This document shows positions 16,533-26,095 of a DNA stretch of 64,000 nucleotides, one piece after another. The notes beneath the pieces were generated by a model. It worked only from the letters and a program-made list of their open reading frames with translations. It was not told the origin of the DNA and searched no databases. The stretch covers positions 255,501 through 319,500 of the forward strand of contig NZ_CP124576.1 in NCBI RefSeq assembly GCF_000281715.2. The letters run 5' to 3'. Position numbers and translations under genes: made by a program. The DNA is from Sphingobium sp. AP49. GTDB taxonomy: Bacteria; Pseudomonadota; Alphaproteobacteria; Sphingomonadales; Sphingomonadaceae. Numbering within the stretch: the first letter of the stretch is position 1; each line of letters begins with the position of its first letter.

Positions 16533-16984
16533 GCGACGAAGACGATATCCAGGATGCCCTCGCCGATTTCGCGGAGGATGTCGGCAATGGCCAGGCGTGG
16601 ACCGCTGCGATCCGCATTCTGACCGAAGATTATGAGCTGGAAGAGGGCGAGCTTCAGACGCGCGCCGCCAAGGATTTCGGCGATCTTGATGCCTATCAGG
16701 CCGAATGCCGCGATGCGCTGGAAAAGGGCGACGTCGCGATGACCGAGAAGCTGCGGAGCGACAAGGCCTTCCACAAGGCGAAGGCGCCCAACCTCGCCCG
16801 CATGGGCCCGGTCAGCGAATTCGTCGTCGCGCTGCTGGAAAAGGGCGCGCCCGAACCGGACGCCGACTGGTGGCCCTATATGCCGATCAAGCGCCATATC
16901 GACACGCTGTTCCCCGCGCCCGGCGACGTGCGCGACATGGCCTTCTGGACCGCGCGGACGCTCCAGCGCGCGCACAAGGACTAA
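16529..16984 (+). CDS. Unknown suf-operon protein
   Basis: A 151-aa soluble, acidic protein that I do not recognise. It begins [20 protein letters not shown] and ends with DADWWPYMPIKRHIDTLFPA and an AFWTARTLQRAHKD tail; it has two nearby Trp and a mostly helical look. There is no signal peptide, and the one Cys visible (AECRDAL) is not in a cluster. ATG 16529 overlaps the DUF559 stop, and sufC starts 6 bp after its stop. It is therefore co-translated with the suf genes. A helper role in Fe-S assembly is possible but rests on position alone. Confidence 0.7.
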   Translation: MSDEDDIQDALADFAEDVGNGQAWTAAIRILTEDYELEEGELQTRAAKDFGDLDAYQAECRDALEKGDVAMTEKLRSDKAFHKAKAPNLARMGPVSEFVVALLEKGAPEPDADWWPYMPIKRHIDTLFPAPGDVRDMAFWTARTLQRAHKD

Positions 16985-16990
16985 AGACAC

Positions 16991-17737
16991 ATGCTGACGA
17001 TCGATAACCTCACCAACGAAATCGACGGCAAGGCGATCCTCAAGGGCCTGTCGCTCCAGATCAACGCGGGCGAAATCCATGCGATCATGGGTCCGAACGG
17101 CGCCGGCAAGTCGACGCTCGCCTACACGCTGGGCGGCCGCCCCAACTATGACGTGACCGGCGGCACCGCGACCTTCGAGGGCGCCGACCTGTTCGACATG
17201 GACCCGCATGAGCGCGCCGCTGCCGGGCTCTTTTTGGGCTTCCAATATCCGGTCGAGATTCCCGGCGTGTCCAACCTGCAATTCCTGCGCGAAAGCCTCA
17301 ATTCGCAGCGCCGCGCGCGCGGTGAGAAGGAACTGAACGGCGGCGAGTTCATCAAGCTGGCCAAGGAAAAGGCCGGCCTGCTCGGCCTCGACATGGAGAT
17401 GCTCAAGCGTCCGGTGAATGTCGGCTTTTCCGGCGGCGAGAAGAAGCGCGCCGAAATGGTGCAGATGGGCATCCTCGATCCCAAGTTCGCCATCCTCGAC
17501 GAGACCGATTCCGGCCTCGACATCGACGCGCTCAAGACCGTCGGCGCGGGCATCAACGCGATCATGCGCAAGCCTGACAAGGCGGTGCTGCTGATCACCC
17601 ATTATCAGCGCCTGCTCGACTATGTGAAGCCGGACTTCGTCCACGTCCTGGCCGCCGGCCGGATCGTCAAGTCGGGCGGCCCCGAACTGGCGCTGCAACT
17701 GGAAAGCGAAGGCTATTCAGAGGTAATCGCGGCGTGA
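16991..17737 (+). CDS. sufC: SufC, Fe-S assembly ATPase
   Basis: ABC-type ATPase of the SufBCD complex. The 248-aa protein has Walker A GPNGAGKST (34-42), the Suf-specific FLGFQYPVEIPGVSNLQFLR region, ABC signature FSGGEKKRAEM, Walker B/D-loop ILDETDSGLDIDAL, and the switch His in LLITHYQRLLDYV. The length is standard. The stop overlaps sufD (GTGA). Confidence 0.98.
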   Translation: MLTIDNLTNEIDGKAILKGLSLQINAGEIHAIMGPNGAGKSTLAYTLGGRPNYDVTGGTATFEGADLFDMDPHERAAAGLFLGFQYPVEIPGVSNLQFLRESLNSQRRARGEKELNGGEFIKLAKEKAGLLGLDMEMLKRPVNVGFSGGEKKRAEMVQMGILDPKFAILDETDSGLDIDALKTVGAGINAIMRKPDKAVLLITHYQRLLDYVKPDFVHVLAAGRIVKSGGPELALQLESEGYSEVIAA

Positions 17738-18486
17738 CCCTCCTCGCTCTCCCCACGCGCAAGGATGAAGCCTGGCGTTACAGCGATCTTGACGCACTCG
17801 CCGCTGCCTGGCCGGTGCCGGCCGCGACCCGGATCACGGTGGCAGAGGGCGAAAGCGCGCATGATCATCTGCTGCAGGACGCGGCCGATGGCACGACCGC
17901 TGTGCATGACTATGTCATTGATATCGCGGACGGCGCCCGGTTCGATTTCCATCTGCTCAACATCGGCGGCAAGCTTGGACGTGTCACCTTCGCTGTCACG
18001 CTCGGCAAGGGCAGTCATTTCGAGCTGAACGGCGCGATCATCGGCGGTGGCGAGCAGACGCTGGAGATCATCACCAGCGTCACCCATGCCCAGCCCGACG
18101 CGACCAGCGGCCAGACCGTCCGTTCGATCCTGGGCAGCCACGCCACCGGCAATTATCTGGGCAGCATCAATGTCGCCCGCGATGCCCAGCGCACCGATGC
18201 CTTCCAGTCGATCAAGGCGATGCTGCTCGACCGCACCGCCACAGCCAATGCCAAGCCGGAACTGGAAATCTACGCCGACGACGTGAAATGCGCTCATGGC
18301 GCGACCGTCGGCGAGCTGGACCGCCAAGCGCTCTTCTACATGGCGTCGCGCGGCATGGACCCGGCCACCGCCAAGACATTGCTGCTGAAAGCCTTCGTCG
18401 CCGGCGTGTTCGACGATGTCGCGCAGGACGATCTGCGCGAACGGTTCGAGGCGGCCGCGCTCGCCAAGCTGGGGACGCTGGTATGA
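17734..18486 (+). CDS. sufD: SufD, short form, Fe-S assembly scaffold subunit
   Basis: Partner of SufB and SufC. Starts with GTG 17734, overlapping the sufC stop; an internal start is unlikely because the N-terminus LPTRKDEAWRYSDLDALA is the conserved SufD beginning (KxExWRYT/S). At 250 aa it is far shorter than the ~400-aa enterobacterial protein: most of the N-terminal and central beta-helix is missing. The C-terminal core CAHGATVGELDRQALFYMAS RGMD (shown split) with the functional His is retained. Its stop overlaps sufS. Confidence 0.9.
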   Translation: MTLLALPTRKDEAWRYSDLDALAAAWPVPAATRITVAEGESAHDHLLQDAADGTTAVHDYVIDIADGARFDFHLLNIGGKLGRVTFAVTLGKGSHFELNGAIIGGGEQTLEIITSVTHAQPDATSGQTVRSILGSHATGNYLGSINVARDAQRTDAFQSIKAMLLDRTATANAKPELEIYADDVKCAHGATVGELDRQALFYMASRGMDPATAKTLLLKAFVAGVFDDVAQDDLRERFEAAALAKLGTLV

Positions 18487-19688
18487 CCGATCTCGCCCAA
18501 GGCCTGCGCCTGCGGGACGATTTCCCCGGTGTCGGCAACTGGCATTATCTCGACAGCGCCGCCACCGCGCAGAAGCCGACCGCGGTGATCGACGCGATCG
18601 CCCGTGCCTATGGCCCGGACTATGCCACCGTGCATCGCGGCGTCTATGAACGCTCGGCCAATATGACGCTCGCCTATGAAGCCGCCCGGCGCAAGGTCGC
18701 CGGCTTCATCGGCGCCGCGTCGGACAGCGAGATCGTCTATGTCCGCGGCGCGACCGAGGGCATCAATCTGGTCGCGCAGTGCTGGGCCGGCACGCAGCTC
18801 AAGGCGGGCGACCGCATCCTGCTGTCGACCCTCGAACATCACAGCAATATCGTCCCCTGGCAGATCGTCGCCGAAAAGGTCGGCGCCCATATCGATGTGG
18901 TGCCGCTGACGGAAGACGGCCGGATCGATCTTGACGCGATGCGCGCGATGATCACGCCGCAGCACCGCATGGTTGCGCTTGCCCATGTGTCGAACGTGCT
19001 CGGCAGCGTGCTCGATTGCCGCCGCGCCGCCGACATCGCCCATATGGTCGGCGCCAAGATCCTGATCGACGGTTGCCAGGCGGTCCCCCGCCTCGCCGTC
19101 GACGTGGCTGCGCTCGACTGCGACTTTTACGTCTTCTCCGCGCACAAGCTTTACGGCCCGACCGGCATCGGTGTGCTGTGGGGCCGCAAGAAATTGCTCG
19201 ACATTATGCCCCCCTATCAGGGTGGCGGATCGATGATCGACAAGGTGACGTTCGAAAAGACGACCTATGCCCCCGCGCCGACCCGGTTCGAGGCGGGGAC
19301 GCCGCATATCGTCGGCGTCGTCGGCCTGTCGGCGGCGATCGACTATGTCCAGGGCATCGGCCTCGACGCGATCCACGCCCATGAATGCGCGATGGTGGCC
19401 AAGGCCCGCACCGCGATCAGCCAGATCAACAGCGTGCGCGTCTTTGGTCCGGAAGATTCGGCCGGAATCCTCTCTTTCGAGGTGGAGGGGGTGCATCCGC
19501 ACGATGTCGGCACCATATTGGACGAAACGGGTGTCGCGATCCGCGCCGGCCATCATTGCGCCCAGCCGCTGATGCGGCATCTGGGCGTAGAGGCGACCGC
19601 ACGGGCCAGTTTCGGCATCTATAGCGACGACAGCGACGTGGATGCGCTGGTCAAGGGCATCGAACGAGTAAGGAAGATCTTCGGATGA
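18483..19688 (+). CDS. sufS: SufS, cysteine desulfurase
   Basis: PLP enzyme that takes sulfur from L-cysteine as a persulfide. ATG 18483 overlaps sufD. The 401-aa protein begins LRDDFPGVGNWHYLDSAATA, has the PLP Lys in FSAHKLYGPTG (Lys222), and the persulfide Cys in RAGHHCAQPL (Cys359). It belongs to the group II (SufS/CsdA) type, which needs SufE; sufE is at 8846. The stop overlaps the next gene as ATGA. Confidence 0.97.
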   Translation: MTDLAQGLRLRDDFPGVGNWHYLDSAATAQKPTAVIDAIARAYGPDYATVHRGVYERSANMTLAYEAARRKVAGFIGAASDSEIVYVRGATEGINLVAQCWAGTQLKAGDRILLSTLEHHSNIVPWQIVAEKVGAHIDVVPLTEDGRIDLDAMRAMITPQHRMVALAHVSNVLGSVLDCRRAADIAHMVGAKILIDGCQAVPRLAVDVAALDCDFYVFSAHKLYGPTGIGVLWGRKKLLDIMPPYQGGGSMIDKVTFEKTTYAPAPTRFEAGTPHIVGVVGLSAAIDYVQGIGLDAIHAHECAMVAKARTAISQINSVRVFGPEDSAGILSFEVEGVHPHDVGTILDETGVAIRAGHHCAQPLMRHLGVEATARASFGIYSDDSDVDALVKGIERVRKIFG

Positions 19689-20146
19689 CCGAGGAACGCA
19701 AGATCATGGTGGAAGAAGTGGACGCGGTGGAAACCCCGCCCAAGGCGCGCGTGGAAGAGGCAGAGGCTGCTCCGCGCCAGCGCGACTATCTCGACGGTTT
19801 CCTGGCGCAAAAGCCCAGCGAGGTCGCGGTAGGCGAGCCGGGCGGCGATCTCTATGACGGCATCATCGATGCGTTGAAGGAAATCTTCGACCCGGAAATC
19901 CCGGTCAATATCTATGACCTGGGCCTCATCTACGGCGTCGACGTCACCAGCGACGGCCATGCCGTCGTCACCATGACGCTGACCACGCCGCACTGCCCGG
20001 TCGCCGAATCCATGCCTGGCGAAGTCGAACTGCGCGTCGGCGCGGTGCCCGGCGTCGGCGATGTCGAGGTGAACCTGGTCTGGGACCCGCCATGGGACCC
20101 GGGCAAGATGTCGGACGAAGCCAAGCTCGAACTGGGAATGCTCTGA
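19685..20146 (+). CDS. sufT: SufT-like DUF59/MIP18 Fe-S maturation protein
   Basis: Small Fe-S maturation factor of the MIP18 family that aids cluster delivery. The 153-aa protein has an extended acidic N-terminus (1-50). The DUF59 domain starts near DALKEIFDPEIPVNIYDLGL and contains TTPHCPVAESMP with the conserved Cys, ending VNLVWDPPWDPGKMSDEAK. ATG 19685 overlaps sufS; its stop shares a base with the sufA start. Gene symbol by operon context. Confidence 0.9.
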   Translation: MTEERKIMVEEVDAVETPPKARVEEAEAAPRQRDYLDGFLAQKPSEVAVGEPGGDLYDGIIDALKEIFDPEIPVNIYDLGLIYGVDVTSDGHAVVTMTLTTPHCPVAESMPGEVELRVGAVPGVGDVEVNLVWDPPWDPGKMSDEAKLELGML

Positions 20147-20505
20147 TGACCGTTGAGACCAAGACCCGCGCCCGCCCCGCCGCCGTCATCCTGACGCCCA
20201 GCGCGCAAGGCCGCATCGCGGAGCTGATGGCGCAGGCACCCGAAGGCGCGATCGGGGTCAAGCTCTCGACCCCCAAGCGCGGCTGCTCGGGCCTCGCTTA
20301 CTCGGTCGACTATGTCACCGAGGAAGCCAAGTTCGACGAGAAGATCGAAACCCCCGGCGGCGTCCTCTATATCGACGGCGCCTCGGTCCTCTATCTCATC
20401 GGTTCGACCATGAACTGGGTCGAGGATGATTTCACCGCCGGCTTCGTCTTCGCCAATCCCAATGCCAAGGGCAGCTGCGGCTGCGGCGAGAGCTTCACGG
20501 TCTGA
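20146..20505 (+). CDS. sufA: SufA/HesB-type Fe-S carrier
   Basis: A-type carrier that receives clusters from SufBCD and passes them on. ATG 20146 follows sufT with a 1-base overlap. The 119-aa protein has the three conserved Cys: Cys47 in KRGCSGLAYS, and Cys111/Cys113 in GSCGCGESFTV. Last canonical suf gene in the operon; the SDR gene 23 bp downstream is on the same strand and may be co-transcribed. Confidence 0.96.
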   Translation: MTVETKTRARPAAVILTPSAQGRIAELMAQAPEGAIGVKLSTPKRGCSGLAYSVDYVTEEAKFDEKIETPGGVLYIDGASVLYLIGSTMNWVEDDFTAGFVFANPNAKGSCGCGESFTV

Positions 20506-20528
20506 TGCCGGTTTAGGGGAGGGCGCTG

Positions 20529-21344
20529 ATGTTGCACATGCTGATCCTCGGCATGGGCTATAGCGCCTCCCGCCTTGCCGCCCGGCTGCGGGCCGAGGGC
20601 TGGCAGGTCACCGGCGTCCGCCGCAGCGCCGATGCGGACAATATCGCCTTCGACGACGAGGTCGCCGTCCGCGCTGCCATCGCCGGCGCCACCCATATCC
20701 TCTCCTCCGTCCCGCCCGAGGGCGAGGATGACCCCGTCCTCACCCGCTATGGCGCCGCCATCGCCGCCGCGCCGGCGCTGTGGGTCGGCTATCTCTCCTC
20801 GACCGGCGTCTATGGCGATGCCGCCGGCGCCTGGGTCGATGAGGCCAGCCCCGTGGGGCAGGGGCGCCGCACTGCCCGCGCCCATGCCGATCTCGCATGG
20901 GGCGCCTTGCGGCCCGATGTCCGTCGCTTCCGCCTCCCCGGCATCTATGGTCCCGGTCGCTCCGCGCTTGATCGCGTCCGGGCCGGCAAGGCGCATCGCG
21001 TCGCCCTGCCCGGACAAGTGTTCAGCCGGGTCCATGTCGATGATATCGTCGGCGGCATCGTCGCGTCTTTCGATGGCCCGCCTGGCACCTATAATCTCGC
21101 CGACGACCGGCCCTGTGCCCAGAATGACGTGATCGCCACGGCCTGCGATCTGCTTGGTCACCCGCTGCCGCCGATGCTGTCGCTGGAACAGGCGGATATT
21201 TCGCCCCAGGCGCTGGCTTTCTATGCCGAAAATCGCCGCGTCGCCAATGGCCGGGCGCGCCGATTGCTGGATTGGAAACCCCTTTACCCGACCCATGTCG
21301 AAGGGCTAAGGGCCTGTCTTGTGGAAGAAAATCAGCCTTGCTGA
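20529..21344 (+). CDS. NAD(P)-dependent epimerase/dehydratase-like SDR (YeeZ type)
   Basis: A 271-aa extended-SDR-like protein. The N-terminal Rossmann motif is degenerate: MLILGMGYSASRLAARL in place of GxxGxxG. Further blocks are GYLSSTGVYGDAAGAWVDE and the active-site-like region RLPGIYGPGRSALDRV, with FSRVHVDDIV near residue 165. The Tyr-x3-Lys pair is not intact (VYGD), so catalysis is uncertain. Comparable YeeZ-type proteins are annotated as putative epimerases without known substrate. It lies 23 bp after sufA. Confidence 0.75.
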   Translation: MLHMLILGMGYSASRLAARLRAEGWQVTGVRRSADADNIAFDDEVAVRAAIAGATHILSSVPPEGEDDPVLTRYGAAIAAAPALWVGYLSSTGVYGDAAGAWVDEASPVGQGRRTARAHADLAWGALRPDVRRFRLPGIYGPGRSALDRVRAGKAHRVALPGQVFSRVHVDDIVGGIVASFDGPPGTYNLADDRPCAQNDVIATACDLLGHPLPPMLSLEQADISPQALAFYAENRRVANGRARRLLDWKPLYPTHVEGLRACLVEENQPC

Positions 21345-21421
21345 TCGGTTCGTCGCATGGTTTACGCCCTGTTAACCAGCGCGCCCCGAAAGCGGGATTA
21401 CCGCATCAACAGGGGTTTGCC

Positions 21422-21589
21422 ATGACCAGCATCGAAAGCATCGACAGGGCCGTTTCCACGCTTGGCGATCGGATAAATGCGCTCGCGATACCGGATCGCG
21501 CAACCACGGTGCATGAACCGCTCAGCAGCCTGATCGCCCGCCTCAACATGGCCAAGCTGCGCTACCAGCCCGGCGGCGTCAGGTTCTGA
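21422..21589 (+). CDS. 55-aa hypothetical protein
   Basis: Short soluble protein beginning MTSIESIDRAVSTLGDRINA and ending RYQPGGVRF. ATG 21422 follows a weak ribosome-binding site. The sequence is helical in appearance, with no Cys and no membrane segment. Its last 11 bp overlap the end of the convergent DMT transporter gene. Coding status rests on codon pattern and a clean start; no family recognised. Confidence 0.45.
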   Translation: MTSIESIDRAVSTLGDRINALAIPDRATTVHEPLSSLIARLNMAKLRYQPGGVRF

Positions 21590-22505
21590 CAGTCGACTTG
21601 GCGCGCAGCGCGATCACCATCCCGGCGATCGCCAGCAGCGCGCCCGGCACCGCCACTCCGCTCCAGCGATAGCCTTCGGCCAGCGTCGAAATCAGCATCG
21701 CGATCACTGGGATCAGCACGCTGGTATAGGCGGCCCGACCCGCGCCCATGCGCTGGATCAGCCCGAAATAGAGCGGGAAGGTCACGACCGACCCCGCCAG
21801 CCCCAGCCAGCCTATCCCCAGCAGATAGCCGATCCGCGGCTCGATCACCGGCGGCCCGGTGGTGATCCAGGCAAAGGCGGCGTCGACCCCCGCGCCGATC
21901 AGCATCGCCCAGGCCAGCACGGCAATCATCGGCAGCCGCCGGGCGATCTCCATCCCCTGCATCACATTGGCGGTCGATGCGCTCATAAGGCCGGCACAGG
22001 CAAAGGCTGCGCCCAACACCACCTTGTCCGGGTCGATCCCGGCAAAGCGATATTCATGCACCAGCATCATGGCGATGCCCGCCGTCGCGATCACCGACCC
22101 GCCGATGAAGGCCCGGCTCACCGGCTGGCGATGGAAGATCCAGGCCAGGATGCTGTTGGGGATCAGCAGCATCGCATAGACCACCGCCACCACGCCCGAC
22201 GTCAGATAGACTTCGGCCCGATAGACGAAATTGAAATTCAGCACGAACTGCGCCGTGCCGAGCAGCGCGGCAAAGACCAGGCCGCTCCGCCCGATATTGA
22301 GCGACACGCCGCGCATCCGGGCGAACGCCGCCATCGCCACCCCCGCCAGCAGGAAGCGATAGCAGACCGACCAGCTCGCCGGTACGCTGCCCAACTGGTC
22401 GCGGATCACGATCCAGGTCGAACTCCAGATCAGCGTGACGAGGATGAAGGGCAGGGCGATGCCGCCCCGCTCCATCCCGCGCTGCGCGCTGTCGTCAGGC
22501 GTCAT
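21579..22505 (-). CDS. EamA-family (DMT) transporter
   Basis: Ten-TM metabolite exporter of the drug/metabolite superfamily; substrate unknown. Start placed at ATG 22505 (MTPDDSAQRGMERGG), overlapping the threonine aldolase stop by 11 bp; ATG 22475 (MERGGIALPFILVTLIWSST) is the alternative. About 308 aa with repeated EamA halves: LIWSSTWIVIRDQLG in TM1 and a second repeat from about residue 155. The pairing with threonine aldolase suggests amino-acid export, but this is only context. Confidence 0.85.
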   Translation of the reverse strand: MTPDDSAQRGMERGGIALPFILVTLIWSSTWIVIRDQLGSVPASWSVCYRFLLAGVAMAAFARMRGVSLNIGRSGLVFAALLGTAQFVLNFNFVYRAEVYLTSGVVAVVYAMLLIPNSILAWIFHRQPVSRAFIGGSVIATAGIAMMLVHEYRFAGIDPDKVVLGAAFACAGLMSASTANVMQGMEIARRLPMIAVLAWAMLIGAGVDAAFAWITTGPPVIEPRIGYLLGIGWLGLAGSVVTFPLYFGLIQRMGAGRAAYTSVLIPVIAMLISTLAEGYRWSGVAVPGALLAIAGMVIALRAKSTVRT

Positions 22506-23520
22506 GATGCCCCAATGCCCGGATCGCGGCGGCCAGTGGGGCAACGCTCTGTGCATCCTGCGACCAATTGGTCACCAGCCGCGCCGCACCCTCGCCCCAG
22601 TCATAGAAATCGAAGCCCTGCGCGCGCAGCGTCGCCGCTTCGGCCGGGGTCAGCCAGACGAACAGCTCATTGGCCTCCACCGGGTGCATCAGCCGCCCGG
22701 TCGCCGCATCGGCCAGCGCCTGCGCCGCGCCATTGGCGGCGCGGGCATTGTCCAGCCACAGCCCATCCTCGATCATCGCCAATATCTGCGCGGCGAGATA
22801 GCGGCCCTTGGAAAACAGGTGCCCCGCCCGCTTGCGCCAGCGCGCCGCTTCCGCCGCGCGCGCATCGGCCTGCGGCCCGAAGAACAGCAGCGCCTCTCCC
22901 ACCATGCCACCATTCTTGACGCAGCCGAAGGACAGGATGTCGATCCCCGCGCGCCAGGTGACGTCGGCGGGCGCGCAGCCCAGATGCGCCACCGCATTGG
23001 CAAAGCGCGCGCCGTCCATGTGGAAGCCCAGGCCATGGGCGCGTGCGATCTCACCCAGCGCCGCGACTTCGTCCGGCGTATAGACCATGCCATATTCGGT
23101 CGCATTGGTGATGCTGATCGCCCGCGCCGGCACCTGATGCACATCGGGGCGGATCGCCTTCAGCCGTGCCTCGACCATATCGGGCAACAGCTTGGCGCCG
23201 ACGCCGGGCAACGCTATCAGGCTGGCGCCATGGGTGTAGAAGCCCGGCGCGCCGCATTCGTCGGCGACGATATGCGCTTCCTCATGGCAGATCACCCCGC
23301 CATAGGGCGGGCACAGGCAGGCGAGCGCGATGCTGTTCGCCGCCGTGCCGGTGGCGATCCATTGCGCCTTCACTGGCGTCTCGAACAGATTGGAAAAGGC
23401 GCCGTCCAGCCGCGCGCTCCAGGCGTCGCCGTCATAGCCATGGTCGGCATGGTCTGCGGCGGCGATGGCGGCCATCACCTGCGGGCAGATCGGGGTGGCA
23501 TTGTCCGAAAAGAAGTGCAT
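22495..23520 (-). CDS. Low-specificity L-threonine aldolase / beta-eliminating lyase
   Basis: PLP-dependent cleavage of threonine/allo-threonine to glycine and acetaldehyde. The 341-aa protein starts MHFFSDNATPICPQVMAAIA. It has the active-site block FHMDGARFANAVAHLG, and the PLP Lys in LSFGCVKNGGMVGEAL. Overall length matches LtaE-type enzymes. It is co-directional and overlapping with the DMT transporter. A 154-bp gap separates it from the divergent ilvE. Confidence 0.9.
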   Translation of the reverse strand: MHFFSDNATPICPQVMAAIAAADHADHGYDGDAWSARLDGAFSNLFETPVKAQWIATGTAANSIALACLCPPYGGVICHEEAHIVADECGAPGFYTHGASLIALPGVGAKLLPDMVEARLKAIRPDVHQVPARAISITNATEYGMVYTPDEVAALGEIARAHGLGFHMDGARFANAVAHLGCAPADVTWRAGIDILSFGCVKNGGMVGEALLFFGPQADARAAEAARWRKRAGHLFSKGRYLAAQILAMIEDGLWLDNARAANGAAQALADAATGRLMHPVEANELFVWLTPAEAATLRAQGFDFYDWGEGAARLVTNWSQDAQSVAPLAAAIRALGHHDA

Positions 23521-23596
23521 GGCGCATGCGATACAGGGCGCGCGCTGGGACGGGAAGGGGCCAGCGATCGCATGCTGGCTCTTTATGTTTAAAATG

Positions 23597-23613
23597 GGTC
23601 AGTATATATGACC
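23597..23613. promoter_or_regulatory. GGTCA-N7-TGACC inverted repeat
   Basis: GGTCA (23597-23601) and TGACC (23609-23613) flank an AT-rich spacer GTATATA in the 154-bp gap between divergent threonine aldolase and ilvE genes. Both are amino-acid genes, so a shared regulator is plausible. It is the only AT-rich dyad in the gap. Confidence 0.4.
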
Positions 23614-23674
23614 AATTGTTTCGCAGGGCGGGATGTGACATAGGCGCCCCCGTCCAACCCAAAGGAGACTCATC

Positions 23675-24766
<1,092 letters not shown>

Positions 24767-24805
24767 TCTAGATCCGCATTTCCAAAAAGACTCTGAGACA
24801 ATTTG

Positions 24806-24838
24806 TCGCCCCCGCTTTCACCCCGAAAGCGGGGGCGA
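24806..24838 (+). terminator. Rho-independent-type terminator after ilvE
   Basis: TCGCCCCCGCTTTC (24806-24819) pairs with GAAAGCGGGGGCGA (24825-24838), loop ACCCC, followed by TGCTTTT. A perfect 14-bp stem. Confidence 0.8.
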
Positions 24839-24876
24839 TGCTTTTCAAAGCGCGCTCAAGCGCCTAGACAGTCTCC

Positions 24877-26085
24877 ATGCAACGCTTCGACGTCGTCATT
24901 CTTGGCGGGGGCCTGGTTGGCCTCACCCTGGGCATCGCTCTTTCGCGCCATGGCGTGCAATGCGCCGTGATCGATCCGGCCGACCCCGTGCAGGCCACGG
25001 CCGCCGGTTTCGACGGCCGTGTCTCGGCGATCAGCTCGACCAGCCATGCCATGCTCCAGGCGATCGGCGTCGGCAGGCATCTGGAGGGCAAGGGCTGCCC
25101 GATCGACCGCATCTGGGTCAGCGACGGGCTGGAGCCGGGCGCGCTCGATTTCGTGCCGGACGCGGATGACGGCGTGATGGGGACGATGTTCCCCAATCGC
25201 GACCTGCGCGTCGCGCTGGCACAGACCGCCGCCGAGGCTGAAAACCTTACCCTCTTCCAGCCCGACCGCGCCGTCCATGTCGATCGCAACGCTGATGGCG
25301 TCACCCTGACGCTGCAGAACGGCGCGACGATCCACGGCGCACTGCTGGTCGCGGCGGAGGGGCGCAACAGCCCCACGCGCGAGGCCGCGGGCATCAACAC
25401 CACCCGCTGGCACTATAAGCACACCGCTATGGTCACCGCGATCGACCATGAGGTGCCGCACGCCAACACCGCCTATGAAATCTTCTATGTCGGCGGCCCG
25501 CTCGCGCTGTTGCCGATGCTGCCGGGCACCCGATCCGCCGTGGTCTGGACCGTGCCCACCGATCAGGCGCCGGCGATGCTCAAGCTGTCGGAACGGGCAT
25601 GGCTCGCCGAAATGCAGAAGCGCATCGGCGGCTTCCTGGGCGAAATCAGCCTGGCCGGCCCGCGTTCCTCCTATCCGCTCGGCTTCCATCATGCCGCGCG
25701 CATCACCGACACCCGCCTCGCGCTGGTCGGCGACAGCGCCCATGCCATCCACCCGATCGCCGGACAGGGCCTCAATCTCGGCTTCCGCGACGTGGCGGCA
25801 CTGGTCGAGGTCTTGGTGGAAGGCATGCGCCTCGGCCTCGATCCGGGCGATGCGCAGTTGCTCGCACGCTACCAGCGCTGGCGCGGCCTCGACACGATGA
25901 TGACCAGCGTCGCGATGGATGGCCTGGTTCGTCTGTTCGACATTCCCGGCAAGCTGCCCTCGCTCGTCCGCCGCGCCGGCCTTGCCGCCGTGCAGCGCAC
26001 CAGCCTGCTCAAGAACCGCTTCATGGCCGAAGCCCGCGGCCAGTCCGGCGCCCTCCCGCGCCTGCTCGCCGGCGAGATGGTCTAG
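24877..26085 (+). CDS. FAD-dependent ubiquinone-biosynthesis hydroxylase (UbiH/COQ6 family)
   Basis: Flavoprotein monooxygenase that hydroxylates the ubiquinone ring precursor. The 402-aa protein has the N-terminal dinucleotide motif ILGGGLVGLTLG (8-19). It has DGRVSAISSTSHAML, the GD motif ALVGDSAHAIHPIAGQGLNL typical of UbiH/UbiF/UbiI, and a C-terminal helical tail. UbiH, UbiI, UbiF and UbiL cannot be separated from the sequence alone. A gene of its own after the ilvE terminator, convergent with cytochrome b561. Confidence 0.92.
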   Translation: MQRFDVVILGGGLVGLTLGIALSRHGVQCAVIDPADPVQATAAGFDGRVSAISSTSHAMLQAIGVGRHLEGKGCPIDRIWVSDGLEPGALDFVPDADDGVMGTMFPNRDLRVALAQTAAEAENLTLFQPDRAVHVDRNADGVTLTLQNGATIHGALLVAAEGRNSPTREAAGINTTRWHYKHTAMVTAIDHEVPHANTAYEIFYVGGPLALLPMLPGTRSAVVWTVPTDQAPAMLKLSERAWLAEMQKRIGGFLGEISLAGPRSSYPLGFHHAARITDTRLALVGDSAHAIHPIAGQGLNLGFRDVAALVEVLVEGMRLGLDPGDAQLLARYQRWRGLDTMMTSVAMDGLVRLFDIPGKLPSLVRRAGLAAVQRTSLLKNRFMAEARGQSGALPRLLAGEMV

Positions 26086-26095
26086 CGGCAGGCGG

